In this document: piece by piece, positions 1 through 8,652 of the stretch
Position numbering within the stretch: the first letter of the stretch is position 1
Layout: every line of letters begins with the position of its first letter
From: CAVUCE01 sp963739985
GTDB taxonomy: Bacteria; Bacteroidota; Ignavibacteria; Ignavibacteriales; Ignavibacteriaceae
Assembly: GCA_963739985.1 (NCBI GenBank)
Contig: CAVUCE010000021.1
Location: forward strand, 310,001-374,000
Length of the DNA: 64,000 nt
Direction: 5' to 3'
Position numbers and translations under genes: made by a program
The notes under the pieces: generated by a model
What the model was told of the DNA's origin: nothing
Databases searched by the model: none
What the model saw: the letters and a program-made list of their open reading frames with translations, nothing else

Positions 1-34
1 AGCACATTAAAAAGAAATGGAATCTGGGATGTAT

Positions 35-81
35 AAAAAAAACTGCCGCAATCACAATTAATTATTTTTTACGGCAGTTTT
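35..81 (-). terminator. Rho-independent terminator of the HEAT-repeat gene
   Basis: A perfect 10-bp stem (bases 39-48 pair with 72-81) is followed, read on the minus strand, by a short T run. It lies about 25 bases past the stop codon of the minus-strand HEAT-repeat gene, as an intrinsic terminator should. Confidence 0.75.
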
Positions 82-104
82 ATGGAGAGAGAATATTTTT
101 AAGA

Positions 105-515
105 TCAGAGAGTAGCGCTGTAATTTGTGTTGTACAGTGCATCATAAAATCTTGCACAAAGTTTACGAACTCTTTGGCTATCATCCATTTGGGCGGCTTC
201 TTTTACAGCGTAATGAGCTTTATCGCTCGAAATTTTTATCAATGCTAAAGCGGCTACAATTCTTGCTTCTTCAGACTGTTCACTATGAAGCATGTTCATT
301 AATGGTATTACGGCTTCTGCAGAATTATACTCACCCAAATAATAAGCGCAGCTTACTCTTAAGCCAAGGTTATCCGATTGTAATCCCACCAGAAGATTAT
401 CAATTACTTGTTTGGTAATCTTTACGTTGCTTGTTGTTATAATAGTTTGCGCGTAAGTATTCACAGAAGCGATTAACAACAAGAAGACTGTGATTGTAAA
501 TAAAATTTTTTTCAT
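105..515 (-). CDS. Small secreted HEAT-repeat protein
   Basis: This 136-residue protein starts with a clear Sec signal peptide (KK, then a hydrophobic run ending near residue 22 at YAQ), so it is exported to the periplasm or beyond. The mature part looks like two or three helical HEAT/PBS-lyase-like repeats: residues 45-65 (LRVSCAYYLGEY), 67-95 (AVIPLMNML...EEARIVAALALIKI) and a shorter one near 110 (RVRKLCARFYDAL). Such repeats bind proteins and have no catalytic role. No partner gene is adjacent. The family is inferred from the repeat pattern; the role is unknown. Confidence 0.7.
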   Translation of the reverse strand: MKKILFTITVFLLLIASVNTYAQTIITTSNVKITKQVIDNLLVGLQSDNLGLRVSCAYYLGEYNSAEAVIPLMNMLHSEQSEEARIVAALALIKISSDKAHYAVKEAAQMDDSQRVRKLCARFYDALYNTNYSATL

Positions 516-673
516 GACAGCACCCTCTTGTTTTGTTTATAAATAATCCTTTATTCACTTTCCAATATAATCTATCAAATCATTGATGAAATTGAATAGT
601 GATAGATGGGGTTAATTGCTGATTAAGTATTAAATCTTTTAGATGATGGGGGAAGTTGAAGAATTGTTTTTAC

Positions 674-706
674 AAAAAGAACTGCCCCAATTTTGTCTGA
701 GGCAGT
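674..706 (-). terminator. Terminator downstream of the VOC gene
   Basis: The inverted repeat actgcc (681-686) / ggcagt (701-706) is followed on the minus strand by a five-base T run (678-674). It sits about 100 bases beyond the stop of the minus-strand VOC gene. The stem is short, so confidence is moderate. Confidence 0.55.
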
Positions 707-808
707 ATCAATCTGAATGAAATTAAATATCTAAATAACTAAGAATTTTTGTTTCGCTAAATAGTTTAAAAGCAACTAATTATAAAACTGAGTTATTTAT
801 TATTAAAA

Positions 809-1159
809 TTAAACGCCTTGATAAAGTCCAATGGTATTTCCATCCGGATCAGTTATAAGTGCATAAGCACCCATTGCCGGAATTATTGTTTTACCTCTAA
901 AAATATCGCCGCCGAGTTCTTTTGCTTTTTTTAAATAATCTTCCACAGTGTTTACTCTTACATGGAAAATAGTTGTTTCGCCCTTGTCTATTTTCTCTAC
1001 TTTACGCAAACCCACGGTAAAACTTTTGTGTGTATTGTATAATAAATATCCATTACCGAATGGTTTAAATTCCCATCCAAACATTTTACTAAAGAAATCT
1101 TTAGTAGTATCAAGATTTGTAGAAGGTATTTCAATGTGTGCAATAATATCAGATGCCAT
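809..1159 (-). CDS. VOC (glyoxalase/bleomycin-resistance fold) protein
   Basis: The 116 residues fit one vicinal-oxygen-chelate domain: beta-alpha-beta modules starting IIAHIEIPSTNL, then FFSKMFGWEF, and ending with the typical LITDPDGNTIGLYQ strand. Family members act as dimers and bind a metal; they include glyoxalases, dioxygenases and antibiotic-binding proteins. His8 and Glu10 of the first strand could be metal ligands, as could residues in the last strand. The substrate cannot be told from sequence. It stands alone, with a hairpin terminator downstream, and is not in an operon with its neighbours. Confidence 0.8.
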   Translation of the reverse strand: MASDIIAHIEIPSTNLDTTKDFFSKMFGWEFKPFGNGYLLYNTHKSFTVGLRKVEKIDKGETTIFHVRVNTVEDYLKKAKELGGDIFRGKTIIPAMGAYALITDPDGNTIGLYQGV

Positions 1160-1281
1160 TATAAGTCCCCAAGTTTTGAATCAGTAAATAATTAATCTTT
1201 TCCTTCTTTCCGAAGAATTAAGCTTTTCTAAAATATAAATAAGTTTATTAATAATAAATCTAAAAACCAGTACTAATTATT

Positions 1282-1324
1282 AGAAACATCTGAGTCATTT
1301 TTTATGAATTTTTCAGATGTTTCT
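1282..1324 (-). terminator. Hairpin downstream of the Ig-like lipoprotein gene
   Basis: A perfect 12-bp inverted repeat (1282-1293 with 1313-1324) lies just after the minus-strand lipoprotein gene. A second short repeat (ccagta 1267-1272, tactgg 1324-1329) partly overlaps it. There is no strong T run, so it may be a terminator or an mRNA 3'-end stabiliser. Confidence 0.55.
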
Positions 1325-1345
1325 ACTGGTATTAAAAATTTTCCT

Positions 1346-2770
1346 CTATCTGCTGGTTCCGGAAATTGAAATTTTTCCACCGCCGTTTGGACCAGTTGTA
1401 TTAATCGTTATAGTTACAGGCTTAACAACATTTATTGTATCTGCTGCATCAGCAACCGTGAAGGAAAAATGTGTCCATGATTTACTCTGAGTATCAGGTA
1501 AAGAAATATTCAAATCTCCTTGAGATGTAACGCTTTCACCTTCAACTGCAACAGTAATTGATGTCCCTTGGGCAAGCGGATTCGCATTCTGATCACTCAC
1601 GGTATATGTAAAGCTTTGTGAACCGCCGTTCGCAATGTTAAATGTAGTTGGCGATATTGAAACTTGTGGAAGTCCGGAGAAAAGGACTACTGTATTTGTT
1701 GATATTGTCTGTGAGTTATCATTTGCAGTTGAAGCTGTAACGGTTGCAAAACCAACGCCGGGATTTGTAGCTGTCGGGCGCGGATCAGCGGAAATTAGAC
1801 TAACAGATCCAATTCCTTGTTGATTGGTTAAAGCAGAACCTTCAATAATTCCGCCGGATGTTGTAAAGTATACGGAAGTGCTCGATCTAACAGGATTACC
1901 GTATTTATCTCCTACAAATGCCGTAATAACGTCTGTTAATCCTGAAATATTGAATCCCGGAAAATTAACTTTTGCCGGTGCAATACTGAAATGAGCCGCA
2001 TCCGGTAAACCACCGTGAATTGTTATGCTGACCGGGCGCGAAACTATGGTTCCTGTTTTCAAATTAATTGTTGCGATAATCTGAACAACGCCTGCTTTAG
2101 TACCGCTTGTTAAATTTACTTGTGCCTTTCCGGAGGTATTTGATTTAACTGAAGCAGGACTTAAAAATTCCCCGCCTCCTGGTGATGTACCCATTGTAAA
2201 ATCAACTGTAACCGAATGTGATAGATCGATAGGAGTTCCGCTTGAATCTCTTATTTCAAACACCAAAGAAGCCGTTTCCTGCGAACCACTTTCTTTAACT
2301 CCTATTACATCAGCTGATTGGCTAGCTAAGAAAATACTTACCGGGTCGCCTGACGGAACTGATCCGGAATTTATTTGTGATAATTTTATTGAAGCTACAT
2401 TAGCGTTTACTCCTAATGATACTCCAACGTAAGTAGTATCTTTGTAATAACCGGATTTACTTGTATAGATATAAAAACTTGCGCTAGAAGATAACGTAAC
2501 GGTAAAAGAATATTTCCCCTGAGAGTCGGTAATAGTGTTATCTGTAATTTGACTCCCTGAGAGCACTACTAAAGCGCTGTCAATCGGGATTCCAGTAAGT
2601 TTATTAATTACTTGTCCGCTTATCACGGATTTTTGAGTAGTTTGAGTTGTACTATCAGAAGTTGTACTACCTACAATTTGAGTATCTGTTTTACAGCTGC
2701 TGATGATTACAGTGAGAAGAATAATTACTGAAAGGCTGATTAACGCTTTAAACTTGTCTGATGATGACAT
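1346..2770 (-). CDS. Lipoprotein with carboxypeptidase-regulatory-like and bacterial Ig-like domains
   Basis: The N-terminus is a lipoprotein signal peptide with a lipobox-like end (VIISSC, Cys near residue 26), so the mature protein should be anchored to a membrane. A Ser/Thr-rich linker follows, then a carboxypeptidase-regulatory-like fold at about 48-120 (SGQVINKLTGIPIDSA ... DSQGKYSF). The rest (about 140-470) looks like three Ig-like modules of the invasin Big_1 type, with motifs such as TVDFTMGTSPGGG, NTSGKAQVNLTSG and QQGIGSVSLISADP. No catalytic motif is visible. A surface-structural or adhesive role is inferred. It has no operon partner. Confidence 0.75.
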   Translation of the reverse strand: MSSSDKFKALISLSVIILLTVIISSCKTDTQIVGSTTSDSTTQTTQKSVISGQVINKLTGIPIDSALVVLSGSQITDNTITDSQGKYSFTVTLSSSASFYIYTSKSGYYKDTTYVGVSLGVNANVASIKLSQINSGSVPSGDPVSIFLASQSADVIGVKESGSQETASLVFEIRDSSGTPIDLSHSVTVDFTMGTSPGGGEFLSPASVKSNTSGKAQVNLTSGTKAGVVQIIATINLKTGTIVSRPVSITIHGGLPDAAHFSIAPAKVNFPGFNISGLTDVITAFVGDKYGNPVRSSTSVYFTTSGGIIEGSALTNQQGIGSVSLISADPRPTATNPGVGFATVTASTANDNSQTISTNTVVLFSGLPQVSISPTTFNIANGGSQSFTYTVSDQNANPLAQGTSITVAVEGESVTSQGDLNISLPDTQSKSWTHFSFTVADAADTINVVKPVTITINTTGPNGGGKISISGTSR

Positions 2771-2860
2771 ATTTTGCTCATGAATTATTTTATATTCGAA
2801 GTAAATTAGTTTTGCTAAGGTATAATGTCAAGCATTAAAATTAAATTAATAATTTCGGCA

Positions 2861-4264
2861 TTATACGCCTTTTGTCTCTCCTTTAACCATTTGCCAGATA
2901 GTGGTAAGTATTATTTGAATATCCAGCCAAAATGACCAGTTTTCGATGTACCAGAGATCGTATTCAATTCTTTTAATTGTCCGTGCTTTATTTTGCTCGT
3001 AATCAATAACATCACCTCTATACCCGTGAACTTGCGCCCAGCCGGTAATGCCTGGCTTTACCCAGCTTCTTAATTTTATTTCGTTAACCATTTCTTCATA
3101 AATGTCGTTAAAAGCAATTGGGTGTGGACGCGGACCAACGATAGACATATTACCTTTTAGAACATTTAGAAATTGCGGAAGCTCATCAATGTTAGAGCGT
3201 CTTAAAAATTTACCTATTTTAGTAATCCTAGGATCGTCTCCAACTGTTGGCTGATAATTTTTATCACTCCCATTATTTAAGTGCATAGTTCTAAATTTAT
3301 AACACTTAAATATTTCATTCCTAACACCGATTCTGTCTTGTAAAAATAAAGTTGCGCCGGGAGAATAAATTCTATTTAATATTACTAATAGCGGATAAAG
3401 CCATGATAATATTAGCAATATTGCAACAGATGAAAACAGAATATCAAAAAATCTTTTAATAAATCTCCAATGACCTTCTGCTAATGGTTCACTTCTAACA
3501 GTTATTATCGGAAAATTTCCCAACATGTTAATTTGAAATTTCTTTGAAAGAAATTGGAAATAATCTGGTATTATGTGAACTCTAACTGCGTGCCGGTTGC
3601 AAATAGCAATTATGTTATCAAAAAGTCTATTAGCGCTTATCGGCAAAGCAATTATCACTTCTTCTATATTTTTGTCGGGAATAATTTTGTCGAGCTCTTC
3701 TATGTTCCCTATAATATCATTCTTATCTTGTGTTTTACTTTCGTTATCTAAAAATCCTATAAAATTATAACCAAATTCATTATGCCCGCTAATCAATTCG
3801 TAAAAATTTCTGCCTAATTCCTGAGCACCTATTATTACAAGATTACGAGCATTTTTCTGACTTCCTCTAATTCTTCCCAATAAATACTTTAAGAATTGTG
3901 TTCTTACACTTACGAGAATTACAAGTAGAACAGAGTAAAAGAGTATGAAATTTCTATTGAATAGATTTTCTTTTGTAACAAATACGAACACAATACCGGT
4001 TAAAACTTGTCCGGAAACATTCTTTAATATTTTTATAAACTGAAATGAAAAATTTCTTGTATTAAAATCTTCGTAAAAATTTATGACATTAGAAAAGAAA
4101 TACCACACAAAGTTCATTCCCATCATAAGGACGAACATATAATTACGTTGAAGTAAAATTTGAAGCGATTGTGCGAGGATTGCAGCTGCAATAAAAGAAA
4201 TATTCAGGATTCCCAAATCTAAAAACAAACGCAGATAGTATGTAGATCGCTTATTTACAATCAT
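2861..4264 (-). CDS. Undecaprenyl-phosphate sugar phosphotransferase (WcaJ/WbaP type)
   Basis: This enzyme starts a surface polysaccharide repeat unit by moving a sugar-1-phosphate from a nucleotide sugar to undecaprenyl phosphate in the inner membrane. The 467 residues fit the family: four hydrophobic segments in the first 120 residues, a Rossmann-like central domain (NLVIIGAQELGRNFYEL), a further membrane segment at about 270-295, and a C-terminal bacterial sugar transferase domain with KCYKFRTMH, SNIDELPQFLNVLKGNMSIV and GPRPHP. The last 200 residues carry the catalytic core and appear intact. It lies 6 bases downstream of a GT4 gene on the same strand. Which sugar it uses cannot be read from sequence. 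Confidence 0.9.
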   Translation of the reverse strand: MIVNKRSTYYLRLFLDLGILNISFIAAAILAQSLQILLQRNYMFVLMMGMNFVWYFFSNVINFYEDFNTRNFSFQFIKILKNVSGQVLTGIVFVFVTKENLFNRNFILFYSVLLVILVSVRTQFLKYLLGRIRGSQKNARNLVIIGAQELGRNFYELISGHNEFGYNFIGFLDNESKTQDKNDIIGNIEELDKIIPDKNIEEVIIALPISANRLFDNIIAICNRHAVRVHIIPDYFQFLSKKFQINMLGNFPIITVRSEPLAEGHWRFIKRFFDILFSSVAILLILSWLYPLLVILNRIYSPGATLFLQDRIGVRNEIFKCYKFRTMHLNNGSDKNYQPTVGDDPRITKIGKFLRRSNIDELPQFLNVLKGNMSIVGPRPHPIAFNDIYEEMVNEIKLRSWVKPGITGWAQVHGYRGDVIDYEQNKARTIKRIEYDLWYIENWSFWLDIQIILTTIWQMVKGETKGV

Positions 4265-4270
4265 AATTTA

Positions 4271-5395
4271 TCAGCCGAAAAATTCCTCTGATTTTTTATC
4301 AACAAACTCTTTCATTGTTTTCTCAAATATAGTTCTATCAAAATTTAGCGCGAACTTGTTTAACTCAAGTGAATCAAAAGTATTTTCGTTTTTCTCAAAT
4401 CTTTCAATAGCATTAATTATTGAATCGGTAGATTGTTCATTAAAAAGCATTCCGGTTTTGTTCTCAATTACAGTTTCGGCTGCTCCGCCTTTGTTAAAAG
4501 CTATCACCGGCGTTCCGCACGAAAGCGCTTCTACATTCATTATTCCAAAATCTTCTTCTGCCGCAAAAAGAAATGCCTTGGCGTTTTGTAAATATTCACT
4601 AAGTTTAACATCAGATTGGTATCCCAAAAACTCAACATTCGCTTTTGATTTCGATTTTATCTTCTTCTGTTCGGGCCCATCGCCGATAATTAAAAGTTTC
4701 TTGTCCGGCATTTGAGAAAACGCTTCAGCAATAAGATCAATTCTTTTATAAGGAACTAATCGCGAAGCCGTAAGATAGTAATTGTCTTTTTCTGTTTTTA
4801 CCGGGAATTTGTTTGTATCGACTGGAGGATAAATTACTTCTGCTTCTCTTCTGTATATTTTTTTTATTCTTTTGGCTATGTACTTTGAATTTGCTATAAA
4901 ATAATCAACTCTATTAGACGCGGAAACATCCCACATTCTTATATAATGCAAAATAGCTTTTGCAAACATACCGTGAAGTCCTTTTGTCAGTTTTGCTTCG
5001 CGCAAATATTGATGAGTTAAATCCCATGCGTATCTTATAGGAGTATGACAATAATTTATGTGAAGTTGATTTGAATTTGTTAAAACACCTTTTGCTACAG
5101 CGTGCGAACTAGAAATTATCACATCGAAATTTGCTAGATCAAATTGTTCAATAGCATAGGGAAATAACGGTAAATATCTTTTGTATTTCCTTTTTACGGA
5201 ACGCCATTTTTGTAAAAAAGATGTGTTGGGGATTTTCCCCTTAAAGATTTGTCTTTTTTCACTTTCAGATAAAAAAGCAAAAAGCATATAAACTTCTGCA
5301 TCTTCCCAGATGTTTATGAAAGATTCCACACATTTTTCCGAGCCGGCGTATCCAACCGACCAATCGTGAACTATTGCTGTTTTTAGTGAAGACAA
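4271..5395 (-). CDS. GT4-family glycosyltransferase (group 1)
   Basis: A 374-residue GT-B fold enzyme expected to add a sugar from a nucleotide donor to a lipid-linked glycan on the cytoplasmic face of the membrane. The C-terminal half has the group 1 signature: YYLTASRLVPYKRIDL, KLLIIGDGPE, LFAAEEDFGIMNVEALSCG and TPVIAFNKGGAAE, where the EDFGI glutamates and following Gly-rich stretch bind the donor. The N-terminal acceptor domain starts with IVHDW. The start codon is TTG with little sign of a ribosome binding site. It is in an operon with the downstream sugar phosphotransferase (6-base gap). Confidence 0.88.
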   Translation of the reverse strand: MSSLKTAIVHDWSVGYAGSEKCVESFINIWEDAEVYMLFAFLSESEKRQIFKGKIPNTSFLQKWRSVKRKYKRYLPLFPYAIEQFDLANFDVIISSSHAVAKGVLTNSNQLHINYCHTPIRYAWDLTHQYLREAKLTKGLHGMFAKAILHYIRMWDVSASNRVDYFIANSKYIAKRIKKIYRREAEVIYPPVDTNKFPVKTEKDNYYLTASRLVPYKRIDLIAEAFSQMPDKKLLIIGDGPEQKKIKSKSKANVEFLGYQSDVKLSEYLQNAKAFLFAAEEDFGIMNVEALSCGTPVIAFNKGGAAETVIENKTGMLFNEQSTDSIINAIERFEKNENTFDSLELNKFALNFDRTIFEKTMKEFVDKKSEEFFG

Positions 5396-5563
5396 GCTTT
5401 AAATTATCCGTTATTATTAAAAAACCGTGTTATACACACATAATATATAAATCGTAATTTATAAATATCAAAATAACGAAATAAGCACAAATTAGTTTGA
5501 TTAGATCACATATTTTTTCAAATTTATTGTTGGCATCCTACTAATTTTTAAGGTTGAATATAT

Positions 5564-6334
5564 TTGCGAATTTCAATTGTAACTATCACTTATAATAATC
5601 CGGATGAACTGAAGCTAACTTTAGCATCTTTACCTGAATTTGATTTTATCGAGTCTGTTATAATTAATGGTGGTTCGGATTCAGGGACATTAGAATTTCT
5701 TGAAAATTATAACGGAAAAGTTATCAATGAAAAAGACAGCGGAATTGCAGACGCATTTAATAAAGGTATTAAATACTCTTCCGGCGATGCAATTATGTAT
5801 CTTAACAGCGGTGATGTTTTAATAAATCCGGATTATTTACTTAGTGCAAAAAAAATGTTAGAAGAAAATTCCGAGATCTCATTTATTCACTCTAATATTC
5901 TTTTTAATGATATGGTCGGGGGCGAGATTTTTATGCGTCCGCAAATGAAAAATCTAGGACGCGGACTTCCTTATCTTCATCCGACAATGATTGTAAGAAA
6001 ATCTGTCTTTAATGAAATCGGCAATTTTGATTCAAGTTTTAATATCGGAATGGATTTCGATTTTGTTGTTCGTCTTGCCAAGAATCATTATAAGGGGTTT
6101 TATATGGACGGCAAAGCCGTTGTAAAAATGGATGGCGCCGGAAAATCTGCCATTGATGAATTTGAAGCTATCAAGGAATGTTATCGATCGCTAAAGAGAA
6201 ATGATTATTTAAATTTGACTAACTCTCTTGGCTTTATAATTAGAGTTAAGTTTTACTTTTTTAGGAAGATTATAGTAGCTCTTGGCGGAAGGAAAATTCT
6301 AAGAGTTCTGAAAAAAATGAAACATTCCGAATAG
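5564..6334 (+). CDS. GT2-family glycosyltransferase
   Basis: A 256-residue GT-A fold transferase. The start of the fold is ISIVTITYNNPDEL, and INGGSDSGTLEFLENY is the nucleotide-binding region. A metal-binding acidic motif is less standard than usual: MYLNSGDVL stands where DxD-type residues usually sit. HPTMIVRKSVF and NIGMDFDFVVRLA further on are typical of a colanic-acid WcaE-like subgroup. It starts with TTG and is transcribed divergently from the GT4 gene. The stop codon abuts a decayed copy of another glycosyltransferase's 3' end. Confidence 0.85.
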   Translation: MRISIVTITYNNPDELKLTLASLPEFDFIESVIINGGSDSGTLEFLENYNGKVINEKDSGIADAFNKGIKYSSGDAIMYLNSGDVLINPDYLLSAKKMLEENSEISFIHSNILFNDMVGGEIFMRPQMKNLGRGLPYLHPTMIVRKSVFNEIGNFDSSFNIGMDFDFVVRLAKNHYKGFYMDGKAVVKMDGAGKSAIDEFEAIKECYRSLKRNDYLNLTNSLGFIIRVKFYFFRKIIVALGGRKILRVLKKMKHSE

Positions 6335-6562
6335 CTATTTATTTACGAATACAGCTTTCACAATTCCGTAAATTCTTCCTGAAAATGATGCAAAATGCGT
6401 TGCAATTAATTGAGGTTTTAATGTTACTAGACCTTTATGTATTAAAATAAATGGAATAACAGCCATTTCAACTAATTTTTATTTCCCGTTTTTTAAATAA
6501 CCATTTCCAAACGAGCGCTCTTTTCCTACGCCGTAATTAAATGATTTCTTAAATCCTTTTTA
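6335..6562 (-). pseudogene. Decayed duplicate of the 3' end of the GT2 gene at 7292-8170
   Basis: Bases 6335-6562 align along their length with 7292 to about 7533, the last 240 bases of the minus-strand GT2 gene, including the same stop codon position. By eye about nine in ten bases match. The copy has a deletion of roughly a dozen bases near 6476 (a stretch present near 7433-7450 in the intact gene) and a one-base loss near 6520, so it cannot encode that part of the protein. There is no start or catalytic domain. It lies on the far side of the HEPN/MNT pair from the intact gene. Confidence 0.85.
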
Positions 6563-6567
6563 ATTGA

Positions 6568-6955
6568 CTATTTAATTAAACTTTTAACTTGCTTAAAGAC
6601 TCTATCTGCCAGAGCGATAGAATTTTCACAAATTTCTTTATCTGGATAAAAGTTAGGAAGTGCGCTTCCTATTGGATATTTGGTAGGTATATAAATGCTA
6701 TCAATAAAATCACATTCGTCTTCGGTTAAGTTTATTTCAACATTGTATCTCTCTAAAATAGTCTTTAATTCAAATATATTATGAGTTTTCTTGAATGGAA
6801 TATTTCTTATCTATAAATAAAGACTTTAATCCTTTCTCAATAGATTGTTGTATGTTATGTAGGCAAGGGTTATATAGCTCACTTTTAAAAAGAACTTCAG
6901 CTGCTTCAAGATTTTCTTCTGAGTATGACAACCAATTTCTAGTTTCCTCTTGCAT
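6568..6955 (-). pseudogene. HEPN-domain protein, broken by a frameshift
   Basis: The reading frame starts at 6955 (MQEETRNWLSYSEENLEAA) and runs 58 codons, then stops in the frame as given. Shifting by one base near 6776-6780 restores a family-like continuation (KTHNIFELKTILERYN ... IYIPTKYPIGSALP ... FKQVKSLIK), ending at 6568. Helices such as NWLSYSEENLEAAEVLF and the YIPTKYP motif match HEPN proteins of the COG2250 type. These are usually the toxic RNase, or its relic, of HEPN/MNT toxin-antitoxin pairs. The total length of 388 bases is one more than a multiple of three, consistent with one extra base. The start overlaps the MNT gene by 17 bases, a usual arrangement. Sequencing error is not excluded. 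Confidence 0.75.
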
Positions 6956-7238
6956 AAATCACTTCTCCAGATGCCACTTCAGTTTCAAAAAAACTATTAT
7001 TGTTCTTTTCAACTATTGGGAAAATATCGATAGCGATTTCTTTCGAAATAGTTCTTATAAGTTTTCTATATTTTAAAGCAAGGGTTAAGTAATTATCTGA
7101 ACTGTTTTGAACTACAGCAATATCAATATCATTTGGTGATATACTCGTATTGAACGAACCGAAGATTATTATCTTTTTAATCTCAGTCTGTTCTTTTAAT
7201 AAGTCAACAATTTTATTTTTCAATTCAATTTTATTCAT
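6939..7238 (-). CDS. MNT-type minimal nucleotidyltransferase (antitoxin-like)
   Basis: A 99-residue protein with the minimal nucleotidyltransferase motif IIIFGSFNTSISPNDIDIAV: the Gly-Ser turn followed by the Asp-x-Asp metal pair, with a third acidic residue at about 75 (AIDIFPI). In HEPN/MNT modules this enzyme modifies, and so silences, its HEPN partner (established for MntA/HepT). Here the partner gene follows immediately but is frameshifted. The active-site residues look intact, so the antitoxin may still be functional while the toxin is dead. Confidence 0.82.
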   Translation of the reverse strand: MNKIELKNKIVDLLKEQTEIKKIIIFGSFNTSISPNDIDIAVVQNSSDNYLTLALKYRKLIRTISKEIAIDIFPIVEKNNNSFFETEVASGEVIYARGN

Positions 7239-7291
7239 ATTGATTTTCTTTTTTTTAAATATAAAACAAAGGATACTTTTTTGCTAATTTT

Positions 7292-8170
7292 CTATTTATT
7301 TACAAATACAGCTTTCACTATTCCATAAACTCTTCCCGAAAAGGATGCAAAATGCGTTGCAATTAATTGAGGTTTTAATGTTAAGAGACCTTTAAGCATT
7401 AAAATAAATGGAACAACAGCCATTTCAACTAATTCGTAAACTACTTTTATTTTCCGTTTTTTAAATAACCATTTCCAAACAAGTGCTCCTTTTCCTACGC
7501 CGTAATTAAATGATTTCTTAAATCCTTTTTTAATAGATTCGTGAAACGGCGGGACGTGATAAACAACTAAATCTTGAAAGAATTCCATTTTTTTTCCAGA
7601 AAAATAAGCCTTCCAGCAAAAATCGGTTTCTTCTCCGCTTCCCCAATAAGAACCTACGCCGAAGTTTTCATCAAACCTGCCGAGTTCATCAAAAACTTTT
7701 GCTTTGATAACAAAGTTAGAACCCATAAGTTTTTTGGTAAACCGAAAATATTTTAGGCTGCCGAAATTCTTTTGTCTTAATGTGTAATTTGTTTTAGTAT
7801 CTTCTCGAAGAATATTCCCGGCAAGAATTTCTATTTCCGTATTTTCATTTATCCTTTTTAATAAATTCTCGGAATAATTTTCAGCGGGAAATCCGTCATC
7901 ATCGCAAAAGAATATCCAGTCAGCATTTGCTGGAATTATGAGGGAGTTTCTTGCGGCAGAAACAGAATTAAAATTTATTTTTTCATGTTTGAATACTAAA
8001 TTTTCTTCTATTTCTTTGGATAACTCAATTTGCGGTTGGTTTTGATCTAATAAAAATACCCTTTGCGGTTTAACTTTTTGATTTAATGAAGCTTTAATAC
8101 TTCGCTCAACAAGACTTATAGGCCGCTTGTAAGTATTGGTAACAATTATATAATTTAGTTCAGGATTCAA
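7292..8170 (-). CDS. GT2-family glycosyltransferase (rhamnosyltransferase-like)
   Basis: A 292-residue GT-A enzyme. It opens with YIIVTNTYKRPISLVERSI; the donor-metal motif is ADWIFFCDDDGFP near residue 90, where three aspartates follow the Cys. The SYWGSGEETDFCWKAYFSG segment near 190 holds the acidic ED base typical of GT2 enzymes. A mildly hydrophobic segment is at the C-terminus. It is isolated on the minus strand between the HEPN/MNT pair and the flippase. Its last 240 bases have been duplicated at 6335-6562. Confidence 0.85.
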   Translation of the reverse strand: MNPELNYIIVTNTYKRPISLVERSIKASLNQKVKPQRVFLLDQNQPQIELSKEIEENLVFKHEKINFNSVSAARNSLIIPANADWIFFCDDDGFPAENYSENLLKRINENTEIEILAGNILREDTKTNYTLRQKNFGSLKYFRFTKKLMGSNFVIKAKVFDELGRFDENFGVGSYWGSGEETDFCWKAYFSGKKMEFFQDLVVYHVPPFHESIKKGFKKSFNYGVGKGALVWKWLFKKRKIKVVYELVEMAVVPFILMLKGLLTLKPQLIATHFASFSGRVYGIVKAVFVNK

Positions 8171-8652
8171 CTTAAATTTTGAGTTTCTTTTTAATAATAG
8201 TTTGAAAATTAAGCTTTTCCGGGGTCTTTATCCAAATTAAAAGTAAAATGTAATTTGCTCATACTTTTAATAATATCTTCTCCGGGCTGCTTTTCTAAAT
8301 GAAATAGCTTTTGTGTACTTTTCTTTGAAGAAAAGTACGAAAAGAAATTGCACTTAAAAAAATAGGTAAAATTTATAAACTCGTCCGGCGAAAATCTAAC
8401 TCAAACAGAATTTATTTTTTACCATACCGAGGCAAGGTATACGCATCGTTGAATAAATTTCTCTTTCATAATTCTTTTAGTGTGCATTTTAGGATTATAC
8501 TGTAATTTTAACTAGTGATTTTGTCGATTTTATTTAACATGATTTAATATATTGCTTCAATACTTTTAATCTCGTTTGATTTGAAAATATCGTATATTTC
8601 AAGCTATAAAAGAATGTTCTGTAAAGATTATTTACCACACATTAACTTTTGA
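8171..8652. other. Gene-free stretch with a perfect hairpin
   Basis: No credible reading frame is present in these 482 bases on either strand. The stretch holds a perfect 10-bp hairpin with a 4-base loop at 8315-8338 (arm gtacttttct) and a smaller inverted repeat near 8425-8440. The part just before 8653 should hold the promoter of the flippase operon, and that near 8170 the promoter of the minus-strand GT2 gene; I could not fix either one. Confidence 0.6.
8315..8338. repeat. Perfect hairpin, possibly a dispersed repeat
   Basis: The arms gtacttttct (8315-8324) and agaaaagtac (8329-8338) are exactly complementary around a loop of ttga. A related cgaaaagaa follows. It resembles an intergenic repeat found in several Bacteroidota-type genomes, but that is from memory and was not checked. 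Confidence 0.5.

Larger units (their letters stand above)
6335..7533. repeat. Direct repeats flanking the HEPN/MNT pair
   Basis: Two same-orientation copies of a sequence of about 230-240 bases (6335-6562 and 7292-7533) bracket the MNT and HEPN genes. The HEPN stop codon lies only 6 bases from the end of the left copy. The left copy is decayed and the right one is part of the intact glycosyltransferase. Confidence 0.8.

Noticed and set aside
4356..4715. A 119-residue plus-strand reading frame
   Set aside because: It is the antisense of the GT4 gene's C-terminal domain, with no start signal or recognisable fold.
6795..7076. A 93-residue plus-strand reading frame
   Set aside because: It is antisense to the HEPN and MNT genes and its protein has no domain-like pattern.
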